From JABSOG01 sp041583135 (lineage in GTDB: Bacteria; Pseudomonadota; Gammaproteobacteria; Enterobacterales; Alteromonadaceae): DNA of 48,684 nucleotides. A program made the position numbers and the translations under genes. Under the pieces are notes generated by a model. That model was not told the origin of the DNA and did not search any database. It saw nothing but the letters and a program-made list of their open reading frames with translations. Within the stretch, counting starts at the first letter, position 1. Each line of letters opens with the position of its first letter. Below, piece by piece: positions 16,247 to 24,009 of this stretch. The DNA lies in contig JBFHGJ010000039.1 in assembly GCA_041583135.1 (NCBI GenBank), positions 1 to 48,684 on the forward strand, read 5' to 3'.

Positions 16247-18433
16247 TTATTTTATACCATGCACTTTTTTAACTCCGGCTTCTTGACCCGGGCCGTGACA
16301 GAACTGACAGGTTTCAACCACTTGATAGTTGTCGATAGCCTGTTGTGAGGTGGCAAAAGAAGCGCCGCCATTTTGTTCCATATGGGCTTTGGCCAAAGGC
16401 GTATCGTGGCATGCAGAGCACACGGCGGCCGTGGCCGTAATGTTCAAATCATCAAGTGGATTGGTCCTTTCATTGCCGCTATTGACGGTGGTGGCCAGTA
16501 CTTTTTCATCCAGTGGCAGTTCATAGGTGCCTTCGTTGTGACAGGTTAAACAGTTGTTTAACTTACCGGGGAAACGCACATGACTATAATCATGCTCTCT
16601 TGAGCCAAAGCCGTAAAACACCGCCGGGGTAGTTCGCTTGTCGGCGGCATGGATGGCATGGATCATATATTTCAAATCGACACTGGCTTCTGTTAGACCA
16701 TCGGTGGTATGGGTCGGATCATCCGGTCTGCGGGTCAAATCGGTGTTGTTGGGGTTATGACACATGGCGCACAACTGCACGTTATTGGTGCGGTTGTTGC
16801 CGTGTAGGCTCAAATCTTGGTGACAAGCATTGCATTTGTCAATGGCTACGACTTCGCGACGAGGTTCAACCTGGGCGCCATTGATTGAGAAAAACTCTAC
16901 CACACCTGGCACTGGGATACGGTCTGAGTAAGTGCCGTCACCGTCAAAATCGCCCGCCGGATGGCCTTCAAGGGCCACCGCCAGCGTGCCGACAGCATCT
17001 TCGGGCACTGCGGTTTGTGAGGTGACGGTAAAGCTGCCGTCGCCATTGTCTTGAGGGTTACCTAGGGCGTTGATTGAGACCGCGCTGGCCACACCGCTGT
17101 TGCCGCCTTTGTTGGTATAGTCACGGCCATCACCCCAAGCCAAATCGACAGCTAAGCGACTTGTGCCGCCGCCTGCGGTAAAGGCCGGATGGTTGGCAAT
17201 GTCATAATTGTCGCCGGCTTGTGGATTGGTGATACGAAATCGTACTTGTGGGAATTGCCCGGAATCGGTGTTGTTGACCTCTAAAATTTCAAACCCAAAA
17301 TTCGCCATGGCCAATTGCTGTGGGATGACGTGAGACTGCTTTGCTGAGCCGACGAATTTTCCTTCGGCGTGGCATACAGTGCATTCGCTGTTGTCGGTGG
17401 CAATGCCACCCGGGTGACCGCCTTCTTTGCCGAGGGCAAAATTGACGTCATCATGGCAAGAACCACAGGCTTCTATGGTTGGTGTTGTGTACCATTGGTG
17501 GGCGTCTGCCGTGAGCGGATTCTCTTGGTTGTGGCAGTTGGTGCAGTTACGAATGTCCTGTGGAAAATGCACGTCGGAATAGTCGTGTTTCGAATTTCTA
17601 TAGCCGTAAATGGCATACTCGCCACCGGCCTCAACAGAAGGTAGCTCGGCGCCTCGGTGAATCTTATGGATCATCTGCGCAAAGTCTATACTGTTGCCGC
17701 TGTTGGCGTCACTGCTGCCGGGGTTATGACAGGTCACGCAGTATTGCACCTCTTTGCGGCCGCCGCCATGTATGGCCAATTCGCCGTGACAATTATTGCA
17801 GGTTTGAGTGGTCACCATATTGCGGCTGAAGATATTGTCTGTGGCGCCGGTTGAAGGTTGCCAGTCATAAATTGCGTTGGCAACCGGCTGGTCGCTACCG
17901 CTGATCTGTAACGCAATTCGGTGGGTAAGAGTGGCATCATAGGTGACAGCAACAGGCGTTTCAACGGCGGCTAAATTGTGTGAGAAGGTGTAGCTGTAAC
18001 TGCCATCACCATGGTTGGTCAATTCGCCATCATTCTCTGAGGTTGCTTGGATCTTATCTTGTTCACCGGGACCGACTTCGCCCGCAGCTTCTATTCGATT
18101 GACATAACTTTGCCAGTGGCTGGCATTGCCGTTTTGGCCCGGATTCAGTTGTGCTACGGTAAAACGATAGCCGCTGAGTTTATTGTAGGGGTGACCGTCT
18201 TGATCGCTTATCTTGAAATGGGCCGTTAGGACCCCGTTGTTGACTTCGGCTGCGGTGAATTGTGCCGTGAGTGCCGTTGGGTCGGGATAATCCGGGTCAA
18301 CGGAGGTGCCTGGTTCTCCTTGCGGGCCTGGATCACCAGTTGGTCCTTGTGCGCCGTCGCTACCACATCCGCCAAGCAATAATACCGCCAACAGACAGAG
18401 CAACTGGGTGCAACCTTTGTGCAGGCTTTTCAT
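16247..18433 (-). CDS. mtrC: Outer-membrane decaheme lipoprotein, OmcA/MtrC family
   Basis: The protein has 728 residues. The lipobox LLGGC puts the lipidated Cys at 23. Next comes a short collagen-like stretch (GPTGDPGPQGEPGTS), then four-domain MtrC architecture: a beta domain, five hemes (CNNCH, CVTCH, CTNCH, CGSCH, CTVCH), a second beta domain, and five more (CNACH, CAMCH, CLTCH, CSACH, CQFCH). GELAIHGG after heme 1 and DLSLHGN after heme 6 are the family signatures. It is the first gene of the operon, with AGAGG 6 bases before the ATG. It is expected on the cell surface as terminal reductase of oxidised metals, flavins or electrodes. Assignment as mtrC rather than omcA rests on operon position. 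Confidence 0.9.
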   Translation of the reverse strand: MKSLHKGCTQLLCLLAVLLLGGCGSDGAQGPTGDPGPQGEPGTSVDPDYPDPTALTAQFTAAEVNNGVLTAHFKISDQDGHPYNKLSGYRFTVAQLNPGQNGNASHWQSYVNRIEAAGEVGPGEQDKIQATSENDGELTNHGDGSYSYTFSHNLAAVETPVAVTYDATLTHRIALQISGSDQPVANAIYDWQPSTGATDNIFSRNMVTTQTCNNCHGELAIHGGGRKEVQYCVTCHNPGSSDANSGNSIDFAQMIHKIHRGAELPSVEAGGEYAIYGYRNSKHDYSDVHFPQDIRNCTNCHNQENPLTADAHQWYTTPTIEACGSCHDDVNFALGKEGGHPGGIATDNSECTVCHAEGKFVGSAKQSHVIPQQLAMANFGFEILEVNNTDSGQFPQVRFRITNPQAGDNYDIANHPAFTAGGGTSRLAVDLAWGDGRDYTNKGGNSGVASAVSINALGNPQDNGDGSFTVTSQTAVPEDAVGTLAVALEGHPAGDFDGDGTYSDRIPVPGVVEFFSINGAQVEPRREVVAIDKCNACHQDLSLHGNNRTNNVQLCAMCHNPNNTDLTRRPDDPTHTTDGLTEASVDLKYMIHAIHAADKRTTPAVFYGFGSREHDYSHVRFPGKLNNCLTCHNEGTYELPLDEKVLATTVNSGNERTNPLDDLNITATAAVCSACHDTPLAKAHMEQNGGASFATSQQAIDNYQVVETCQFCHGPGQEAGVKKVHGIK

Positions 18434-18504
18434 GGCAACCTCTTATTACTATTAAGAATTAAGACAAATTTGCAAACCTATCTGCTCAGTTAAGCACAAG
18501 AAAC

Positions 18505-18534
18505 AAAAAAGCGCCTATATTTTGGTGCTTTTTT
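18505..18534. terminator. Bidirectional-looking terminator between ubiA-like gene and mtrC
   Basis: AAAAAAGCGCC (18505-18515) pairs with GGTGCTTTTTT (18524-18534) around an 8-base AT loop, with T-runs on both strands. It lies 55 bases past the stop of the prenyltransferase gene, which it probably terminates on the minus strand. The loop reads AAAATATA on the minus strand and may also hold the -10 region of the mtrC promoter (see the FNR box entry). Confidence 0.8.
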
Positions 18535-18543
18535 GTCCGATTT

Positions 18544-18557
18544 TTGATCTAGGTCAA
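18544..18557. promoter_or_regulatory. FNR-type box TTGAT-CTAG-GTCAA upstream of mtrC
   Basis: This 5-4-5 inverted repeat matches the FNR/EtrA consensus TTGAT-N4-ATCAA at nine of ten positions; it also resembles a CRP site. It is centred about 117 bases before the mtrC ATG. A class II geometry (centre at -41.5) would put the transcription start near 18509 and the -10 near 18516-18521, where the minus strand reads AATATA. Anaerobic activation of the whole operon is the natural inference. Confidence 0.6.
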
Positions 18558-18588
18558 TATTCTAATGCTCGGTTTTTTATTGGGGAAA

Positions 18589-19491
18589 CTAAACCATAGG
18601 CGCAAACAGCAAAGATAATGCCAGTAGGGTTGGGGTAAGTAAGGTGACCATGACATTCATGCCCATAAATTGGGGATGTTGCGCAATGTTTTGTTGATAC
18701 TTATTGGCTGCCTGCGCACTCATCCATGCAGGAATTAAGGTGAGCAAAGCAATGGCACTCAATAGCGGCAGCATATTGCATACGATCATGCCGACGATAA
18801 TGACGAATGGGAGTATGGCAACCAAGCGAAAAGCACTAGCTGCCGCAGCAACACCGTAGGCAATGGAAAAGTGGTTGCGGCCAACCTCTTTGTCTGCATC
18901 AATATCGGGAAATTGATTGAGCAATAACAGGTTGTTGACCTGCAAAAAGGGGATCAGTGCCAGCAGCGCGGCACTTAGTGTAATGGTTTCACCCAAAAGG
19001 ATAACGCTACTCAGAACCATCAAGATGCCAAAGCCGAACCCCGGGGCCAGCAGGCACAACCAAGGCCAGCGGTTGACGTACTTGGTATAGCCGATGATCA
19101 ATAAAAACCCTAGAAAGCCCATCGGCAACAAGACCATAGCCCCTTTGCTTGCCACAAAATGAATGCCGACCCAGCACATCAAAGCTAAACAAATCAATGC
19201 GCTGAGTAACACGCCTCTCGCGCCATGTGGGTTTTCTGGCAGCGCGCCGCTACCGCCACTAAACGGCGTTCTACGGGTATTGAGGTCAAGCCCACTTTGA
19301 AAATCCTGGTATTCATTGAGTTGATTGACTGCAATATGCGCCGCCAATGCGCCAAGTAAAATCAGCAGTGTGTCGGCAAGGTTTGGCTGGGCGACTTGCT
19401 GCATCGCAATCGCGTAGGCAAATAAAATGCAAACCGGGGTTAGAATGAGAAATGGTGGGCGAGCAGATTTGGCGATGGTACTGATTTGCAT
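18589..19491 (-). CDS. UbiA-family prenyltransferase (MenA-like)
   Basis: The protein has 300 residues and is an integral membrane protein with about eight to nine hydrophobic helices. The first Asp-rich motif is NQLNEYQDFQSGLD (about 56-69), followed by TRRTPFSGGSG, and the second is FPDIDADKEVGR (about 193-204). These bind the prenyl diphosphate through magnesium. The pattern resembles MenA-type 1,4-dihydroxy-2-naphthoate prenyltransferases rather than UbiA. It lies directly upstream of the Mtr-type operon on the same strand, but a terminator separates them. CymA-type proteins use menaquinol, so a quinone-supply role is plausible but unproven; it may be a paralogue of the housekeeping menA. 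Confidence 0.82.
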   Translation of the reverse strand: MQISTIAKSARPPFLILTPVCILFAYAIAMQQVAQPNLADTLLILLGALAAHIAVNQLNEYQDFQSGLDLNTRRTPFSGGSGALPENPHGARGVLLSALICLALMCWVGIHFVASKGAMVLLPMGFLGFLLIIGYTKYVNRWPWLCLLAPGFGFGILMVLSSVILLGETITLSAALLALIPFLQVNNLLLLNQFPDIDADKEVGRNHFSIAYGVAAAASAFRLVAILPFVIIVGMIVCNMLPLLSAIALLTLIPAWMSAQAANKYQQNIAQHPQFMGMNVMVTLLTPTLLALSLLFAPMV

Positions 19492-19696
19492 CTTAAGTTA
19501 TATCCCTAGGCGTTTTGCCCTTTATTGTAGCTTGGATTTTTCTTGCTACAAGTATTGTTGATAAAGTGTGGGGTATCGGTATGGCTGCTGATAATGAACA
19601 TGCGAGCAACCCGCGCTTGTGGCCGGGCGAGAACGTATTAGGATTTGCGTTAATGGCGGTGAGAGATAAGTTGCGCTAAAGCGCGGTGGTAGGAAT

Positions 19697-19732
19697 AGGA
19701 ATGGGCAATTGACATGATTATTGCCCATTCCT
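19697..19732. terminator. 13-bp perfect hairpin behind the TonB receptor gene
   Basis: AGGAATGGGCAAT (19697-19709) pairs perfectly with ATTGCCCATTCCT (19720-19732) around a 10-base loop, starting 22 bases past the receptor stop codon. No T-run follows on the minus strand, so it may act as an mRNA 3' stabiliser or Rho-linked stop rather than an intrinsic terminator. The rest of the 263-base gap (19492-19754) shows only a small GCGCT/AGCGC hairpin. Confidence 0.5.
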
Positions 19733-19754
19733 GCTGTTTTGTAGTGATAGCGCG

Positions 19755-22004
19755 CTAGAACATGCTGACTTTGAATTCTACGCCGACAAAACGTCCTTCA
19801 TTGACGATGCCGGTGAGGTTATTAAAGTCGATACCACCGATCACACGCTCCTGGTCGGTAATATTGCGGGCATATAGTGCAACCTCATACTCGAAGTCAC
19901 CTGAGTTCCACATATACCCGGCTCTTAAACCACCTTCAAGCAACGGCTTACCTTCAAATTCCACCGATTTATACAAGAAAAAGTCGATGTCACTGCGATA
20001 AGACCAGTCGGTATAGACATACAACTCGCCAGCGCCGACTTCGGTTGACCAGCGAGCGGTAACATTGGCTATCCATTTGGGGGCGTGGGGTAGGCTATTA
20101 CCATCTAATATTGCGCGGCCATCAGCCGTTAAGGCATTGGTGACGGTGCACTGAGCACAGACTGGAATTGTCAACTCGTTGTCGTTGAGTTCGGTTTTGT
20201 TGTAACTGAGATTGGCGCTCAGCAGCAGATTTTCCAGTGCGGCAAGTTCGGCATCAAGTTCAAAGCCGTAGCCTTTGGTTTGATTGACATTAACTAGGCG
20301 GTTGAAGTTTGTGTCGCCACCGACTGCTGTAACTTGCTGGTCATCCATGGTGTAGTTGAATACCGCAAAGTTGACGCGGCCACGTTTATCCAACACATCG
20401 GCCTTGATACCGGCTTCAAAAGATAAAATGGTTTCAGAGTCAGCTACCGTCACTTCATCGCCGAATAAAATGCGCCCTTGGATACTCGGTGCTCTAAATC
20501 CATCGGCAATGCGCGAGTAAAAATTGACACCATCGGTAAGGGCGTAGGTGGCGCTAATATCCCAACTGATATGAGAGTCGCTGGGATTCGCCGAGCCGCT
20601 GACGTTTGGCGCGCCAAAAGGCGACAGAGTTCGTTCAGCGTAATAGTCTTTTTTATCCTTAGAGTAGCGAGCGCCAAAGGTCAGTTTCAACGGATCTGAG
20701 ACTTCATAATCTAAAGTTCCGAACAGCGCGTAGGCTTTGGTGTCTTGAGTTTGCTGAGCAAAACCGTTGAGTGCGCCATTGGCTAACGTGTCGTAACTGT
20801 TGGAATCGACCACTAGGTGCTCTTTGAAGTAAAACACCCCGACTTGATAGTCGATTTTGCCGATATCATTGGTTGAGAGCCGAAGCTCCTGTGTCCACTG
20901 GTAGTGATCTGGGATACCATCGGCACTTTCGGCTGGAAACAAAATCGTCCCCGGGCCACCGTAGGGTAAGAATGCCGCGCCATAACCGCCATCGATGTCC
21001 GCACCGGAAAAGATCTCGGTTGATTCGTAGCCGGTGATGGAAGTGACTGTGTAATCATCGACAGTCCACTCTAGCTTCGCGCTACCGCCAAAGGTTTCAA
21101 CATCCTGTACGGCTCTGCTGGCGGCATCTTGGTTGATGATATTGCTGTTATAACCTGCGGCAAAGTCATTACTGCCAGATTTGATGATATTGGCTCTAAA
21201 GGGGATAGGTGACGCTTCCATATCTCGGGTGTGTAGATTGAACAGTGCGGTAAAGTCACTATCGTCGTACAACACCTGAAAACGAGCGGCAAACTCTTCA
21301 TGGCCACCAAGTACGTTATCTTGTTCAAAACCCGGCGCGCGGTTGTCAATCCAGTTATCTCGGTCTTGGTACATAAAAGATAGACGCATCGATACCTTAT
21401 CGCTGACACCACTGTTGATGGCGCCTTCCATATCGATATCACTGTGGCTGCCATAGCTGATGTTGCTATAGGCTTCAAACTCTTGCCTTGGTTTGGCCGA
21501 ATCGAATTTGACCAAACCGGCTGGGGTATTACGACCGAACAATGTGCCTTGTGGCCCTCGCAATACCTCGATGCGGGCAACGTCAAACACCGGATAGCCC
21601 TTAAGTATTGGGTTTTCCAATACCACTTCGTCGTAGACCAAAGAGACCGGCTGCGAGCCATTGAGATCAAAGTCGGTATTGCCTAAGCCGCGAATGTAAA
21701 AGCGGGGGAAGGTTCGGCCGAATGAGGATTCGATAGATAGGCTTGGGATCTTGGCGCTTAAAAAACGTATATCCATGCCGCCTGAGCTGTAAATATTGAG
21801 TTTTTCACCTTGTACGGCGGTGATTGATGCTGGTACCTCTTGCATGTTTTCCACCCTTTTACGGGAGGTGACCTCAATCACTTCAAGCTGAAATAAATTC
21901 CCTAGTGACATATCTCCAACTTCATCATCACTGTCCTCTTGTGCCAGCGCCGCAAAAGGCAGACCAGCGGAACACAGCAACAGTATAAGGGTTGGCTTTT
22001 TCAT
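19755..22004 (-). CDS. TonB-dependent outer-membrane receptor
   Basis: The protein has 749 residues. The signal peptide is MKKPTLILLLCSAGLPFAALA. A TonB-box-like segment (LEVIEVTSRKR, about 40-50) precedes the plug domain, which shows VPASITAVQGEKL, FYIRGLGNTDF and the conserved VLRGPQGTLFGRNTPAGLV. A beta-barrel follows with many aromatic strands (WDISATYALTDGVNFYSRI, DGFRAPSIQGRI), ending in VGVEFKVSMF with a terminal Phe. Typical members import siderophores, vitamin B12, carbohydrates or peptides using TonB energy; the ligand cannot be read here. No regulator or periplasmic binding protein is adjacent. It is divergent from the TldD-like gene. Confidence 0.92.
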   Translation of the reverse strand: MKKPTLILLLCSAGLPFAALAQEDSDDEVGDMSLGNLFQLEVIEVTSRKRVENMQEVPASITAVQGEKLNIYSSGGMDIRFLSAKIPSLSIESSFGRTFPRFYIRGLGNTDFDLNGSQPVSLVYDEVVLENPILKGYPVFDVARIEVLRGPQGTLFGRNTPAGLVKFDSAKPRQEFEAYSNISYGSHSDIDMEGAINSGVSDKVSMRLSFMYQDRDNWIDNRAPGFEQDNVLGGHEEFAARFQVLYDDSDFTALFNLHTRDMEASPIPFRANIIKSGSNDFAAGYNSNIINQDAASRAVQDVETFGGSAKLEWTVDDYTVTSITGYESTEIFSGADIDGGYGAAFLPYGGPGTILFPAESADGIPDHYQWTQELRLSTNDIGKIDYQVGVFYFKEHLVVDSNSYDTLANGALNGFAQQTQDTKAYALFGTLDYEVSDPLKLTFGARYSKDKKDYYAERTLSPFGAPNVSGSANPSDSHISWDISATYALTDGVNFYSRIADGFRAPSIQGRILFGDEVTVADSETILSFEAGIKADVLDKRGRVNFAVFNYTMDDQQVTAVGGDTNFNRLVNVNQTKGYGFELDAELAALENLLLSANLSYNKTELNDNELTIPVCAQCTVTNALTADGRAILDGNSLPHAPKWIANVTARWSTEVGAGELYVYTDWSYRSDIDFFLYKSVEFEGKPLLEGGLRAGYMWNSGDFEYEVALYARNITDQERVIGGIDFNNLTGIVNEGRFVGVEFKVSMF

Positions 22005-22344
22005 CTTACTGTTTCCATATGAGTTTATTTATTGAGCAGTTGACCTTTTAACCATAGATGAGGCTGACATTTTTGCCACTTTAGACCCAATTTATCCCTT
22101 TATGTTATGTCCTGAGAAAAAACTCTGCCAATGCGAGGCGGTGAAACTATACTCAATGGAATGTTCAATTGGCGTCGCAGGCCCTATTTTGCCCTCGAGA
22201 TGGCGTTTGTAATAACCTGTTACGCTTTAACACTTTGAAGGTGTAGGAATTTTTTACCAGTTCAGTAAAGTGTTGCAGGGGCAATTAGTCACATAATAAT
22301 TGTTCATGGATGAATTCGATAAAGCATTGATAGAGGTGAATGAA
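22005..22344. other. Intergenic region between the TonB receptor and TldD-like genes
   Basis: About 340 bases of divergent upstream sequence with no convincing gene. It should carry both promoters. I see a small GTAA-N7-TTAC inverted repeat near 22209-22223 and no clear -35/-10 pair. The last 39 bases (from ATG 22306) could be coding if the TldD-like protein starts earlier than I propose. Confidence 0.4.
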
Positions 22345-23973
22345 GTGGATAGGCGGAATTTTATTAAGTTATCCGGTATTGGTATGGGGTCGATGATGCT
22401 CCCTCTGACCGGGAATATGGTATCGGCAGCAGAGTTACTCGATAGACCGATGGACGTGGCGATGAAGAAAAAGCTCGCAGACATCGCACTTAACGCCGCT
22501 CGCAAAGCCGGGGCAACTTATGCCGACGTGCGCATTGGGCGCTATTTGAATCAATTTGTCAGTACACGAGAAAACCGTGTTGCTGGTCTAGTTAATACCG
22601 AATCGGCTGGTTTTGGCGTTAGGGTGATTGCCAATGGGACTTGGGGCTTTGCTTCAAGCTCAGATATGTCCGCCGATAGTATTGCCAAAACCGCAGTACA
22701 GGCGGTTGCCGTTGCCAAAGCCAACTCAAAATTCCAAGTTGAGCCTGTGACATTAGCGCCGCTCAAAGGCGTGGGAGAGGTTACATGGCGCACGCCGATT
22801 CAAAAAAATGCTTTAGAGATCCCTGTCAAAGACAAAGTAGACCTGTTGCTCAGTGTCAATGCTGCCGCCATGGCCGGTGGGGCAAACTTTATCAGCTCCA
22901 ATTTATTTTTGGTCAATGAACAAAAATACTTTGCCTCAACCGACGGCTCTTATATCGACCAAGATGTGCACCGCATCTGGGCGCCATTTACCGCAACCGC
23001 TGTCGGCAAAGATGGCTTTAAACAGCGCTCGGCTTTAGGGAGTCCGATGGGGATGGGCTTTGAATATCTTGAGCCGAAAGAAGAAGATAAGGTACGCATT
23101 CAAGGGGCCAATATCGGTTATCGCAACTCCTATGACATCTTAGAAGATGCAACAGAGGCCGGGCGTCAACTCAAAGAAAAACTCAAAGCGCCGTCAATCA
23201 AACCGGGCAAATATGACTTGGTGTTAGATCCAGCCCACCTGATGTTGACCATTCACGAATCGGTCGGCCATCCACTGGAGCTTGACCGCGTACTTGGCTA
23301 TGAAGCCAATTTGGCTGGTACCAGCTTTGCCACTTTAGATAAATGGCGCAGTAAGAAATTCAATTACGGTTCGAAACTGGTCAATATTTTTGCCGATAAG
23401 ATACAGCCGAATTCCCTTGGTAATGTCGCTTATGATGACGAAGGCGTGAAAACCAAAGAGTGGGATCTGATCAAAGATGGTATCTTGGTTAACTATCAGG
23501 CCATTCGCGACCAGGTGCATATGATTGGACAAAAGCAATCCCATGGTTGCTGTTATGCGCAAAGCTGGGCCGATGTTCAATTCCAGCGTATGCCCAACGT
23601 ATCGTTGCGACCGAATAAAAAAGACTTAAGCGCCGATGACATTATCAAAGATGTCGAGGATGGCATTTATATCGTTGGCCGTGGTTCATATTCTATCGAC
23701 CAGCAGCGTTATAACTTCCAGTTTGGCGGCCAGCTGTTCTATCGTATTAAAAACGGCAAAATCGACGGTTTGGTAGAAGACGTGGCCTATCAGTCAAATA
23801 CTCAGGAGTTTTGGAACAGTTGTTCGGCGCTGGCCGGTAAATCCGACTATCGCATCAGTGGCTCGTTCTTTGACGGCAAAGGTCAACCCATGCAGGTCAG
23901 CGCCGTGTCTCACGGTTGTCCGACAACCCGCTTTAACAAGGTCAATGTGATCAATACAAAACGAAAAGTTTAA
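22345..23973 (+). CDS. TldD-family metallopeptidase with Tat signal peptide
   Basis: I place the start at the GTG at 22345: AGAGG lies 8 bases upstream and the product then begins MDRRNFIKLSGIG, an ideal twin-arginine signal. An in-frame ATG at 22306 is the alternative but lacks a close ribosome binding site. The 542-residue product has the TldD zinc motif HESVGH (His304, Glu305, His309) followed by LELDR, a glycine-rich N-terminal domain (ENRVAGLVNTESAGFGVRV), and SHGCPTTRF near the end. Classical TldD acts with TldE on unfolded peptides such as microcin B17 precursor or CcdA in the cytosol; this one is predicted to be exported folded to the periplasm. It leads the cluster and lies 36 bases from the TldE-like gene. 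Confidence 0.88.
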   Translation: MDRRNFIKLSGIGMGSMMLPLTGNMVSAAELLDRPMDVAMKKKLADIALNAARKAGATYADVRIGRYLNQFVSTRENRVAGLVNTESAGFGVRVIANGTWGFASSSDMSADSIAKTAVQAVAVAKANSKFQVEPVTLAPLKGVGEVTWRTPIQKNALEIPVKDKVDLLLSVNAAAMAGGANFISSNLFLVNEQKYFASTDGSYIDQDVHRIWAPFTATAVGKDGFKQRSALGSPMGMGFEYLEPKEEDKVRIQGANIGYRNSYDILEDATEAGRQLKEKLKAPSIKPGKYDLVLDPAHLMLTIHESVGHPLELDRVLGYEANLAGTSFATLDKWRSKKFNYGSKLVNIFADKIQPNSLGNVAYDDEGVKTKEWDLIKDGILVNYQAIRDQVHMIGQKQSHGCCYAQSWADVQFQRMPNVSLRPNKKDLSADDIIKDVEDGIYIVGRGSYSIDQQRYNFQFGGQLFYRIKNGKIDGLVEDVAYQSNTQEFWNSCSALAGKSDYRISGSFFDGKGQPMQVSAVSHGCPTTRFNKVNVINTKRKV

Positions 23974-24009
23974 TGCGGCAATAAGACAACAATTCGATAG
24001 AGGTAAATC

